DNA of 64,000 nt from Trebonia sp963795335 (GTDB lineage: Bacteria > Actinomycetota > Actinomycetes > Streptosporangiales > Streptosporangiaceae), in contig CAWCHI010000007.1 in the NCBI GenBank assembly GCA_963795335.1, forward strand, positions 422,929-486,928, in the 5' to 3' direction. Each line of letters starts with the position of its first letter. The first letter of the stretch is position 1. A program made the translations under genes and the position numbers. Below, piece by piece: positions 28,334-37,080 of the stretch. A model generated the notes under the pieces. It was not told the DNA's origin. It saw only the letters and a list, made by a program, of their open reading frames with translations, and ran no database searches.

Positions 28334-28831
28334 ATGAGCAACTCGCAGATGAAAGAACGCCCGGCGTCCATGCTGCGGGCCATGTTCGCAGGCCTGGGCT
28401 CACTGCTCGGCGTCATGGACAAGGTGCGCTCCAGGGCCGCCGCCCAGGCACCGGCCCCCCCGGCCCAGCCCGCCGGTACCGCCGAGCCAGAACTGGCAGC
28501 CACCGAGGCGGCGACCGCCCCGGCCGAGCCGGTGACCGTCACCGTCACCCAGACCGAGGTCGAGGTTGTCACCATCGAGCCGGTCCCTGCGCCCGGGCCA
28601 GAGCCGGCCGCCGCGCCCGCCCCAGCCGGAACGCCCGACCCGGCCGGGACCGCCCTGCTGCCGCTGGCGAACTACGACGAGTTGTCGGTCGCCTCGCTGC
28701 GGGCCCGGCTGCGCATCCTCTCGGTCGCGCAGCTCACCCAGCTGCTGGACTACGAGCGGGGCCACGCGGCCCGGGCCGACGTGATCACCATGTTCGAGCG
28801 CCGCATCGCCAAGGTGCAGGCGGAGTCCTAG
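28334..28831 (+). CDS. Lipid-droplet-associated family protein
   Basis: This 165-residue protein has an amphipathic N-terminus (MLRAMFAGLGSLLGVMDKV), an Ala/Pro/Glu linker, and the conserved C-terminal block LPLANYDELSVASLRARLR, SVAQLTQLLDYERGHAARADV and FERRIAKV. This block and the position between ispH and xseA are conserved in actinomycetes, where the family is annotated as lipid-droplet-associated from work in Rhodococcus. GAGGAG lies about 7 bases before the ATG. A role in binding storage lipid surfaces is inferred from that family. Confidence 0.75.
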   Translation: MSNSQMKERPASMLRAMFAGLGSLLGVMDKVRSRAAAQAPAPPAQPAGTAEPELAATEAATAPAEPVTVTVTQTEVEVVTIEPVPAPGPEPAAAPAPAGTPDPAGTALLPLANYDELSVASLRARLRILSVAQLTQLLDYERGHAARADVITMFERRIAKVQAES

Positions 28832-28871
28832 GCCGTTGCGCCGGATGCGGCCCCGTGGCGATGAGGGCCCG

Positions 28872-28913
28872 CTCGCTTGTGGTGCGATAGACCCCTCGCT
28901 TGTGGTGCGATAG
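28872..28913. repeat. Tandem 23-base duplication just upstream of xseA
   Basis: CTCGCTTGTGGTGCGATAG occurs at 28872-28890 and again at 28895-28913, with nearly identical flanks (ACCC), giving a 23-base tandem period. It ends six bases before the xseA ATG and lies in the presumed leader or promoter. Confidence 0.8.
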
Positions 28914-28918
28914 GACCC

Positions 28919-30115
28919 ATGGCCCTCGAAACGTCAGCGGAAGCGCCGGTCCCGGTGCGGACCGTGCTGCAGGCTGTCGGCGGCTGGATCGGCCGGCTCG
29001 GCCGCATCTGGGTCGAGGGGCAGATCGCCGAGTGCAAGAAGCGCGGCAGCACCGTCTTCGTCACCCTGCGCGACCCCCTCGCCGCCGTATCCGCTCAGGT
29101 GATCTGCACCCGGGCGGTCTTCGACGTGGTGAGCCCGGTCGAAGGCGCCCGGGTGGTGATGTTCGTCAAGCCGGACTTCAACGCCACCCGCGGCTCGTTC
29201 GCGCTGACCGCGCTGGAGATCCGCGCGGTCGGCGTCGGCGAGCTGCTGGCGCGGCTGGAGCGGCTGCGCCGGGAGCTGGCGGCCGAGGGCCTGTTTGCCG
29301 CCGAACGAAAGCGGGCGCTGCCCTTCCTCCCCGGTGTCATCGGGCTGGTGTGCGGGCGGGACTCCGCCGCCGAGCGCGACGTGGTCCAGAATGCGCAGCG
29401 GCGCTGGCCCGCGGTCCGGTTCCGCATCGAGCAGTCCGCTGTCCAGGGCCCGTACGCGGCGGGCGAGGTGACCGAGGCGCTGCACAAGCTCGACGCCGAT
29501 CCCGACGTCGCCGTGATCGTGATCGCCCGGGGCGGCGGGTCCCTGGAAGACCTGCTCCCGTTCTCCGACGAGGGCTTGCTGCGGGCGGTGGCCGCCTGCC
29601 GGACCCCGGTCGTGTCGGCCATCGGCCACGAGCAGGACAGCCCGCTGCTCGACTACGTGGCAGACGTGCGCGCCTCGACCCCGACCGACGCCGCCAAGCG
29701 GGTGGTGCCCGACGTGGCCGAGCAGCTCGCCCTGGTCACCCAGCTGCGCGACCGGGGCCGCCGGAGCGTGCGGGGCTGGCTGGAGCGCGAGCAGGCGTGG
29801 CTCGACGCGATCCGGTCGCGGCCCGCCATCGCCGACCCGGTCCGGGAGATCGAGCGCCAGGCGGAGCTGGTCGACGGGCTGACCCGGCGCGCCCGGCAGT
29901 GCCTCGGCGCGAGCCTGAACCGCGCGGGCGACGACATCGGGCACACCCGGGCCCGGCTGCTGGCCCTGTCCCCCGCCGCGACGCTGAACCGTGGCTACGC
30001 GATCGTGCAGAACGCCGAGGGCGGCATCGTCCGCTCCGCGGCCGAGGTAGCCCCGGGCGAGGAGCTGCTGGTGCGGTTCGCCGACGACGAGCTGATCGTC
30101 ACCGCCGACGAGTAG
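28919..30115 (+). CDS. xseA: Exodeoxyribonuclease VII large subunit
   Basis: This 398-residue protein has an N-terminal OB-fold (VGGWIGRLGRIWVEGQI to VFVKPDFN) and a catalytic central domain with GLVCGRDSAAERDVVQNA, VIVIARGGGSLEDLLPFSDE and VSAIGHEQDSPLLDYVADVRASTPTDAAK. ExoVII degrades single-stranded DNA into oligonucleotides with the small subunit, encoded 10 bases downstream. The ATG at 28919 gives the expected start; longer frames run through the tandem duplication. Confidence 0.95.
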   Translation: MALETSAEAPVPVRTVLQAVGGWIGRLGRIWVEGQIAECKKRGSTVFVTLRDPLAAVSAQVICTRAVFDVVSPVEGARVVMFVKPDFNATRGSFALTALEIRAVGVGELLARLERLRRELAAEGLFAAERKRALPFLPGVIGLVCGRDSAAERDVVQNAQRRWPAVRFRIEQSAVQGPYAAGEVTEALHKLDADPDVAVIVIARGGGSLEDLLPFSDEGLLRAVAACRTPVVSAIGHEQDSPLLDYVADVRASTPTDAAKRVVPDVAEQLALVTQLRDRGRRSVRGWLEREQAWLDAIRSRPAIADPVREIERQAELVDGLTRRARQCLGASLNRAGDDIGHTRARLLALSPAATLNRGYAIVQNAEGGIVRSAAEVAPGEELLVRFADDELIVTADE

Positions 30116-30125
30116 GATTCCTGAC

Positions 30126-30425
30126 GTGACTGACCGTGAGTCCCTCTCCTACGAGCAGGCCCGCGACGAGCTCGCGGGCGTGGTGCGGCGGCTCGAGGCG
30201 GGCGGGCTCACCCTCGAGCAGTCGCTCGACCTGTGGGAGCGGGGCGAGAAGCTCGCCGGGATCTGCACCGAGTGGCTGGACGGGGCCCGCGCCCGGCTGA
30301 CCGCCGCGATGGCGGCGCCCGACCCGGACGACGCGGCCGCGCTAGCCGGAGAAACCGGACCGGTGGCGGCAGCCCGTTCCGCCGCCGCCAAGAGCACCGC
30401 AAACGCGGACGAGACGCCCTTTTAG
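30126..30425 (+). CDS. xseB: Exodeoxyribonuclease VII small subunit
   Basis: This is a 99-residue protein. The first 65 residues are the conserved XseB helical hairpin: SYEQARDELAGVVRRLEAGGL, then LEQSLDLWERGEKLA and CxxWLDGARARL-like. The Ala-rich tail is variable in the family. The GTG start lies 10 bases after xseA. Confidence 0.93.
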   Translation: MTDRESLSYEQARDELAGVVRRLEAGGLTLEQSLDLWERGEKLAGICTEWLDGARARLTAAMAAPDPDDAAALAGETGPVAAARSAAAKSTANADETPF

Positions 30426-30476
30426 TCACACCGGAGCGGGTTACCCGCCGGGCGGCCCGCATTCTAGGCTGTAGCC

Positions 30477-31127
30477 ATGCGCGTGGATATCTGGAGCGAC
30501 GTCGTCTGCCCGTGGTGCTACGTCGGCAAAGCCCGGTTCGAGAAGGCGCTGAGCGTCCACCCGCGCCGCGACGAGGTCGAGGTCGTCTACCACTCGTTCG
30601 AGCTCGACCCGGAGTACCCGGCCGGACGGCTGGACGAGACCAACCTGACGATGCTCGGCCGGAAGTACGGTCTCAGCCCGGAGCAGGCGCGCCAGGCCGA
30701 CGGCCAGGTCGGCGCGCTCGCCCGGGCCGAGGGGCTCGGCTTCGACTCCGAGCGCCCGGTCGGCAACACCTTCGACCTGCACCGGGTCATTCACCTGGGG
30801 CTGGCCAAGGGCGTGCAGCACGATGTCGTCGGCGCCCTCAACGAGGCCTACTTCGGCCAGGCCCGGCAGGTCTTCGACCACCGTGTGCTGATCGAGGTGG
30901 CCGCCGGCGCCGGGCTCGACCCGGCCGCCGTCAGCGACGTGCTCGGCAGCGACGGCTACGCCGGCGAGGTCCGCCAGGACGAACTGGCGGCCCGCGAGCT
31001 GGGCATCAGCGGGGTCCCGTTTTTCGTCTTCGACATGTCACTCGGGGTGTCCGGCGCACAGCCGGCCGAGCTCTTCACCCGGGCAATCGACCAGGCCATG
31101 GAGGGCGAGCGTAACCATGACAACTGA
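30477..31127 (+). CDS. FrnE-like DsbA-family oxidoreductase
   Basis: This 216-residue thioredoxin-fold protein lacks a signal peptide, so it is cytoplasmic. The active site is CPWC in SDVVCPWCYVGKARFE. The cis-Pro loop GISGVPFFVFD and the helical insertion typical of FrnE/2-hydroxychromene-isomerase-like proteins are present. Such proteins act as thiol oxidoreductases or isomerases in stress protection. It overlaps glpX by 11 bases. Confidence 0.88.
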   Translation: MRVDIWSDVVCPWCYVGKARFEKALSVHPRRDEVEVVYHSFELDPEYPAGRLDETNLTMLGRKYGLSPEQARQADGQVGALARAEGLGFDSERPVGNTFDLHRVIHLGLAKGVQHDVVGALNEAYFGQARQVFDHRVLIEVAAGAGLDPAAVSDVLGSDGYAGEVRQDELAARELGISGVPFFVFDMSLGVSGAQPAELFTRAIDQAMEGERNHDN

Positions 31128-32148
31128 CAACACGACCGGCGTACCCGGGACACCCGAGCCCGCCAAGCACGCCCCGAGCCGGAACCTGGCCCTCGAACTG
31201 GCCCGGGTCACCGAGGCGGCGGCGATGGCGGCCGCACGCTGGGTGGGCCGGGGCGACAAGAACGGCGCCGACGGCGCCGCCGTGAGCGCCATGCGGACCC
31301 TGATCAACTCGGTGTCGATGCGCGGCGTGGTGGTCATCGGGGAGGGCGAGAAGGACCACGCCCCGATGCTGTTCAACGGCGAGGAGGTCGGCGACGGCAC
31401 CGGGCCCGCGGTCGACGTCGCGGTGGACCCGATCGACGGCACCCGGCTGTGTGCGAACGGCATGCCTAACGCGGTGTCGGTGCTGGCGGTGGCCGAGCGG
31501 GGCTCGATGTACGACCCGTCGGCCGTGTTCTACATGACCAAGCTCGCGACCGGCCCGGAGGCGGCCGGCGTGGTCGACCTCGACGCCCCGCCCGCGGCCA
31601 ACATCGCGGCGGTGGCCAAGGCCAAGGGCATCACCCCGCAGGACGTCACCGTGGTCATCCTCGACCGGCCGCGGCACGAGGGCCTGGTCAAGGCGGTTCG
31701 CGCGGCGGGGGCCCGGATCCACCTGATCACCGACGGGGACGTGGCCGGCGCGATCATGGCCGCCCGCGAGGGCACCGGCATCGACCTGATGCTCGGCATC
31801 GGCGGCACCCCCGAGGGCATCGTCGCCGCGACCGCGCTCAAGTGCATGGGCGGCGTCATCCTGGGCAAGCTGGCCCCGCGGGACGAGGACGAGCGCCGCC
31901 GGGCGCTGGACGCCGGGCACGACCTGGGCCGGGTGCTCACCACGGACGACCTGGTGTCTTCGGATGACTGCTTCTTCGCCGCCACCGGCATCACCGACGG
32001 CGAGCTGATGGCCGGCGTCCGCTACAAGCGCGGCGGCGCCACCACCCACTCGCTGGTGATGCGCTCCCGGTCGGGCACGATCCGCTCGATTATCAGCGAC
32101 CACGCCCTGTGGAAGCTGAGCGCCTACAGCACCGTCAAGTACGACTGA
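31117..32148 (+). CDS. glpX: Class II fructose-1,6-bisphosphatase
   Basis: This 343-residue protein has GlpX motifs VVIGEGEKDHAPML, VDPIDGTRLCANGMPNA, HLITDGDVAGAI, LGIGGTPEGIVAAAL-like and ATGITDGELMxGVRY. The metal ligands Glu and Asp in GEGEKD and DPIDGT are intact. It is the gluconeogenic phosphatase of actinomycetes. It starts inside the upstream gene, so the two are co-translated. Confidence 0.95.
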   Translation: MTTDNTTGVPGTPEPAKHAPSRNLALELARVTEAAAMAAARWVGRGDKNGADGAAVSAMRTLINSVSMRGVVVIGEGEKDHAPMLFNGEEVGDGTGPAVDVAVDPIDGTRLCANGMPNAVSVLAVAERGSMYDPSAVFYMTKLATGPEAAGVVDLDAPPAANIAAVAKAKGITPQDVTVVILDRPRHEGLVKAVRAAGARIHLITDGDVAGAIMAAREGTGIDLMLGIGGTPEGIVAATALKCMGGVILGKLAPRDEDERRRALDAGHDLGRVLTTDDLVSSDDCFFAATGITDGELMAGVRYKRGGATTHSLVMRSRSGTIRSIISDHALWKLSAYSTVKYD

Positions 32149-32169
32149 CGGCCTTCCCGGTGAAACCGC

Positions 32170-33023
32170 TCAGGCGACCGGGGCGCGCTGGCGCAGCCGG
32201 TAGATGGCCGTGTGCCGCTGGGTCATGACGACCTCGCCGCCCTCGTCCAGGTAGGCCATGTCGAGGACGTAGTAGCGGTTACCGCGCCGGCCGAACAGCC
32301 GGTCCAGGTGCCCTCGCACGCTGAGCCGCTGGCCAAGCTCGACCCGGCCGAAGTGGCTGATCCGGCTCGAGGTATGCACCGAGGGGTCGCTGCGGACCAC
32401 GTTGGCCGCCATCATCCGGGCGTACATGCGGGCCAGGAAGGCCGACGGCACGTCATCGCCGAACGCTTCGGGGCGCTCGCCCAGCCCTTCCAGGTAGGCG
32501 GCCACGTCCTCGCGCGCGATCACCGGGTCGAGCGAGCCGAGCTCGGTCTGGTCGAGCGCCCAGGCCTCGCTGAACGGCGGCGGGCTGGCCGGGAGACCGG
32601 CCCGGGGGAATGCCGTGGCGTCCGGCGGCGGCTCCTCATCTCCCCGCAGCCAGGCCCGGCCGGACACCGCGACCTGGCCGTTCTCGTCGCGCACGAGGGT
32701 CACGTCGACGGCCCCCGCGACCGGGTTACCGTCAGCCGGACCGCCGGCGGCGGCCGGGCCGTCGCGGTCAGCTGGTCCCCCGCATAGACCGGGGCGGTGA
32801 ACCGCACCTCCGCCGCCCCGCGCCCGGCCCAGTCCGGGCCGAGGCTGCCGCGGACGGCGGACTCGAGGTAGCAGTAGAGCGCGTTCCCGGGCACCAGCGC
32901 GGCCTTGAACCCCATGGCCTTGGCGCCGTCGTCGGCATGGATGACGTTGGCCGACGACGCGGCGCTGTTCCGCGCGACGATCCGGTACTCAAACGGGGTG
33001 ACTGCGGTTGGCGCGTGAGGCAT
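32170..33023 (-). CDS. Double-hotdog MaoC/thioesterase-like protein (one apparent frameshift)
   Basis: The N-terminal hotdog (MPHAPTAVTPFEYRIVARNS through VRFTAPVYAGDQLTATA) and the C-terminal hotdog (SRISHFGRVELGQRLSVRG, YYVLDMAYLDEGG) lie in two frames that meet near 32700-32760. The second frame begins with the last strand of the first hotdog (VDVTLVRDENGQVAVSGRAWL), so this is one protein of about 284 residues with one missing base, not two genes. The family resembles MaoC hydratases and acyl-CoA thioesterases. It is divergent from a second double-hotdog gene. Confidence 0.65.
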
Positions 33024-33176
33024 GCCGGGCTCCTGCCGCGAGTGGCCAGGTTGCCTCCGAAGGCAACCCGTTGACCCGACTTTAGGGCCTGTGTAGCGTG
33101 CTCGGTAGAGCGCCTTTCTAGAATTAATCGGCATGCCAGAGGCGCCGGCCGGTCCCCGGGAGCGAACGGAGTCGCC

Positions 33177-34022
33177 ATGACGACGGGCATCACTGAAGGC
33201 GAATTCACCGCCACCATGGACGATCCCGATGACCCGGAGATGTTCGAGCGGAACCGCATTCACACGAATGCCGGGGCGCAGGAGTACGGGTTCAAGGGCG
33301 CCTTCGTCGGGGGCGTGACCCTGTACGCCTGGTGCGTTCCCACCATCGTCGAGGCACTCGGCGATTCCTGGCTGGACGAGGGCTGGGTCAACCTCCGGTT
33401 CCGCCGCCCGGTCTACCCCGGGGCGCAGATCCAGGTGCAGGTCACGTCGCAGGACAGCTCCCCTGCCTGCCGGTTCGAGGCGGCCGACGACGGCGAGAAG
33501 GCCATCGTCGGTGAGGTCGGCCTCGGTCAGGCGCCCTGGCTGGGTGAGCTGCGCGAGACGCCGTTCTCACCGCCCGTGGCCCGGGCCGAGGGCAGCGAGC
33601 GGCCGTTCCTGACCCTGCAGGACGCGCCGGTCGGGGAGCCGCTGCGGTCCTACCGCTACGGCCGGCACACCCCGCCCCCGCCCGGCGCGACCGGGCCGAT
33701 GGCCGAGATCACCGCCCTGGACACGCCCAGCGGCCCGGTGGTGCACCCGGCCGTCCTGGCCCGGCAGATGATCTCCTTCCTGGCCTGGTCCTACGAGTAC
33801 GGGCACCCGTCCATCCACGTCACCAGCCACATCCAGCACTTCGCCCGGGTCCCGGCCGGCACCGACGTGGTGCTGTGCGGCACCTTCGTGGACGCCTTCG
33901 AGCGCAACGGCCACCACCAGGCGGTGTTCGACGCCGACCTGTACTCCCTCGACGGCCAGCGGCTGGCCCGCCAGCGCCACGTCAACATCTTCAAGGTCCG
34001 CCGCGCCAGCGGCCAGGACTGA
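33177..34022 (+). CDS. Double-hotdog MaoC-like acyl-CoA protein
   Basis: This intact 281-residue protein has two hotdog halves. The first contains NRIHTNAGAQEYGFKGAFVGG, matching a degenerate MaoC hydratase motif, and FRRPVYPGAQIQVQV. The second contains SYEYGHPSIHVTSHIQHFA and FDADLYSLDGQRLARQRHV. It precedes the CoA-transferase pair by 25 bases on the same strand, which suggests a shared acyl-CoA pathway. Hydratase or thioesterase activity is inferred; the canonical Asp/His dyad is not obvious in either half. Confidence 0.7.
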   Translation: MTTGITEGEFTATMDDPDDPEMFERNRIHTNAGAQEYGFKGAFVGGVTLYAWCVPTIVEALGDSWLDEGWVNLRFRRPVYPGAQIQVQVTSQDSSPACRFEAADDGEKAIVGEVGLGQAPWLGELRETPFSPPVARAEGSERPFLTLQDAPVGEPLRSYRYGRHTPPPPGATGPMAEITALDTPSGPVVHPAVLARQMISFLAWSYEYGHPSIHVTSHIQHFARVPAGTDVVLCGTFVDAFERNGHHQAVFDADLYSLDGQRLARQRHVNIFKVRRASGQD

Positions 34023-34047
34023 GCCGCGGCGGAAGTGAGGAGGCCCG

Positions 34048-35336
34048 ATGGGATCGAAATGGAGTGCCAGCCTCACCAGCCTGCGGCCGCTGGCCGGGAT
34101 CCGGGTGCTGTCCATGGAACAGGCGGCCGCGCTGCCCTTCGCCACCCGCCACCTGGCCGACCTGGGGGCGGACGTCATCCGGGTGCAGTCGCACAAGCGG
34201 CCGGCGCCCGACACCGGCGACATCGAGTTCACCCGGAACAAGCGCCAGCTCGCGATCGACCTGGCCACGCCCGGCGGCCCGGAGGCGTTCCGGCGGGTGG
34301 CGGCGGTCAGCGACATTGTCTGCCACAACTTCACCCCGCAGGTCGTCAGGAAGTTCGGCCTCGACTATGAGTCGCTCCGGGCGCTGCGCCCGGACATCAT
34401 CTACCTGGAGCTGACCGGCTTCGGCACCGACGGCCCGTGGCGGTCGCGGCCGCTGTTCGGACCCGGGGCGGAGGCCCTGGCCGGCCACAACCTGCTGATC
34501 GGCGACCCGACGCAGTGGCCCGGCCGGCCGCCGACCATCACCTACGCCGACAACACCTGCGGCCTGTACGCGGTGCTGGCGCTGACCGACGCGCTGTCGC
34601 GGCGGGAGTTGTTCGGCTCCGGGTCGCACCTCGACATCTCCCTCTACGAGACGGCGGTGTCGCAGCTCGGGACCGTGCTGTGCGAGCGCGGCCTGGGCGC
34701 GGTCCCGGGGCGGAACCTGAAACGGCGACGCGGCGTACGCGATCCAGGGTTCCTACGAAAGCGGCGAGCCGGGGCGGTACGTGGCGGCCTCCGTCCCCCG
34801 CGGCGCGCAGGCGGCGGCCGCGGCGGCGGTGAACGCTGAGCTGACTGAGGCTGGACTGACCGAGGCTGAACTGACCGAGCGTGGCTTCGCGGCCGCGCTC
34901 GCGGCCCGTCCGGCCGCGGAGGCCGTGGCCGCCCTGCAGGCGGCCGGCATCCCGGCCGCGGTGGTGGCCGACGCCGCCGTCCTCGCCACCGACGAGCACC
35001 TGTGGGCGCGGGGCTACTACGGCCGGCTGGAACGCGCCGACCACGGCCTCGAGGGCGAGTACTCCTACTCCGGGCCGCCGTTCGGCGGCGGCGCCGACGC
35101 CGACATCAGGAACGCGCACCCGGTCGGGGCCGATTCGCGGGAGATCCTGGCCGAGGCCGGGTTCTCGCGCGGAGGAGATCGACGAGCTCGCGGCGTCCGG
35201 CGCGGTCGGGACCGGCGGCCCGCCGGGGCGGGCCAGGCCCGGGTCGGACCAGGCGACCCGGATCGAGCGGGGCGAGCTGAGCCGGGTCGACGCTGACTTC
35301 CGTGACCGCCTCGCCGCCGCCCGGGGACACCAGTGA
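34048..35336 (+). CDS. Family III (CaiB/Frc) CoA-transferase, catalytic subunit (two apparent frameshifts)
   Basis: With single inserted bases removed near 34721 and 35167, this gives about 428 residues. It has the family III start LAGIRVLSMEQAAALPFATRHLADLGADVIRVQ, NKRQLAIDL, HNFTPQVVRKFGLDY, and TYADNTCGLYAVLALTDAL, in which the Asp of YAD aligns with the catalytic carboxylate. The C-terminus has AAVVADAAVLATDEHLWARGYY. Restored junctions read RNLNGDAAYAIQG and GFSAEEIDELA. The stop overlaps the next GTG, so the two subunits are made together. Confidence 0.78.
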
Positions 35337-36460
35337 CCGCCCGGCGCCCGCGGGCGCTCGACGTGTCCTGCGGCGTCGGGGCCGCCTATACGGCCAAGCT
35401 GCTGGCCGAGCTGGACTGGGACGTGGTGAAGTACGAGCCACCCGGCGGTGATCCGCTGCGCGAGCGGGTCAGCCGCTGGGGCGGCGGGGCGGGCGGTGCG
35501 TTCGCCTTTGTCAACCAGGGCAAGCGCGGCGTCAGCGGGCCGCCCGGCGACCTGCTGCCGGCCCTCGCGGCGGCGGCCGACGTAGTCGTGGGCGACTTCA
35601 GCCCGCCTGGCCTGGCCGCGGCCGGGCTGGACGAGGAGATGGCCGACGCCCTGGTCCCGGCTCAGGCGGTGGTGTCGGTCTCGCCGTTCGGCCTGACTCC
35701 CCCGCGCGCGGCGTGGGCCGCCAGCGACCTGGTGGTGCAGGCCGCGGGCGGGCTGCTGTACATGACCGGCGAGTGGGATCAGCCGCCCCTGCAGATGGCC
35801 CCCGACCAGGCGGCGCTGCTGGGCGGGACGGCCGGCGCCAGCGCCGCCATCCTGGCGGCCGGGCTCGGGCGGAGAACGGGGGCGGTGCGGTACTGCCGAC
35901 ATCTCCATGGTCGAGACCGTGACCTCGTTCGCCTACAGCGCGGTCAGCGGGTACGTGCACCACGGCGAGGTGGCGGCCCGGGAGCAGCGGGTCAAGGCCG
36001 GGCCTGCGCATGGTCCCGGCCCAGGACCGGTTCGTCTACTGCGCACCGGGCGCGCTGGCCACCATGCGGATGGACGGCATCGCGCAGCTGCTGGACGAGC
36101 CGCGGCTGGCCGAGGAGCGCTTCCAGACGGCCGAAGGCCGCATGGACAACTTGGACGAGTTCGTCGGGCTGTTCGCCCCGCCGTTCCGGAACCGCACCGC
36201 CCAGGAGTGGTTCGAGCGGGCCGAGGCCATGCACATGACCTTCGCCCTCGTGCAGAGCGGTGGACGACCTGTTCGACTGCCCGCAGCTCAGTGCCCGCGG
36301 GCTGCTGCGGCCGGTTCCCGGGCCAGGCGGAGCGCAGCTGCTCGCCCCGGCGCGCCCGTTCCGGATCGACGGCACCTCGTCGCTTGACCTGCGGCCGGCC
36401 CCGGCCGAGCCCGGCGCCGACACCGCCGGCGTGCTGGCCGAGTGGAAGGGAACCAGTTAA
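35333..36460 (+). CDS. Family III CoA-transferase, probable non-catalytic partner (three apparent frameshifts)
   Basis: With three inserted bases removed (near 35891, 36001 and 36260), this gives about 374 residues. It starts RALDVSCGVGAAYTAKLLAELDWDVVKYE and shows NQGKRGVSG, VVGDFSPPG and GLLYMTGEWDQPPLQM. Where the catalytic subunit has ADNTCG, this protein has GGTAGA, so the active-site Asp is missing. Restored junctions read ADISMVETVTSFAYSAV, AGLRMVPAQDRFVYC and SVDDLFDCPQL. Coupled pairs with one Asp-bearing and one Asp-less subunit are known (BbsEF type). The stop overlaps the convergent DUF1707 gene. Confidence 0.72.
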
Positions 36461-37056
36461 GGAAGCTGCTTGCGCCAGCCCGGGAGCCAGCGCCGCGGCC
36501 GGGGCGGGGTGCGGGCGAGCACCTCACTGGCGGCGAAGTAGCCGCGCACCTCGATCACCGGGACCTCGGACGACGTGGGCACCCGCCGGGCGGTCCCGCC
36601 CCGCTGGCGGGACAGGATGCTGGTGCCGTTCATCACCACCTCGACCCCGGCCGGCACCGTCAGCCGCAGCCGGCCGAACACCGCGTACACGTTGAGCACC
36701 ACGTGGTGCTCGGTCAAGATCGCCTCACTGAGGTCGAGGACCACGTCACCGAAGGCGGACACGCAGGTCAAGGTGGCGGGCACCACCCACCGGCCACGCC
36801 GCTGGGCCCCGCTGAACAGCGCCGTGACCGGGTGGGCGCCGTCGAGGCGAACCGGCTGGTGCTCGGGGGCGGCCAGGTCCCGGGTCAGCCCGGCCAGTTC
36901 GCCCAGTGTGCGCGCGGACAGGGCCAGCGGCATCCGTTCGGAATACTCCTCATGCGACAGCCGCCCGTCGGCCATCGCCTCGCTCAGCATCGCGACCACG
37001 CGCTCACGGTCGAGGTCGGACGCCCGCAGATCACGGGGGGCAAAGCGCGGTGGCAT
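36457..37056 (-). CDS. DUF1707 domain membrane-associated or regulatory protein
   Basis: This 199-residue protein begins with the DUF1707 block LRASDLDRERVVAMLSEAMADGRLSHEEYSER, then has a beta-rich C-terminal domain of the cell-wall-active-antibiotics-response (LiaF-like) type, with FGDVVLDLSEA, VFGRLRLTVPAGVEV and GTSILSRQ. It has no membrane helix. Its function is unknown; relatives occur near envelope-stress genes. Its start is only 24 bases from the divergent glutamine-synthetase-like gene. Confidence 0.82.
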   Translation of the reverse strand: MPPRFAPRDLRASDLDRERVVAMLSEAMADGRLSHEEYSERMPLALSARTLGELAGLTRDLAAPEHQPVRLDGAHPVTALFSGAQRRGRWVVPATLTCVSAFGDVVLDLSEAILTEHHVVLNVYAVFGRLRLTVPAGVEVVMNGTSILSRQRGGTARRVPTSSEVPVIEVRGYFAASEVLARTPPRPRRWLPGWRKQLP

Positions 37057-37080
37057 GCTTAGGACGATACCTTTTCCGCC

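Noticed and set aside
32170..33023. Two separate overlapping genes (GTGA overlap at 32700-32703)
   Set aside because: The second frame starts inside the last strand of the first hotdog domain, so one broken gene fits the fold better than two coupled genes.
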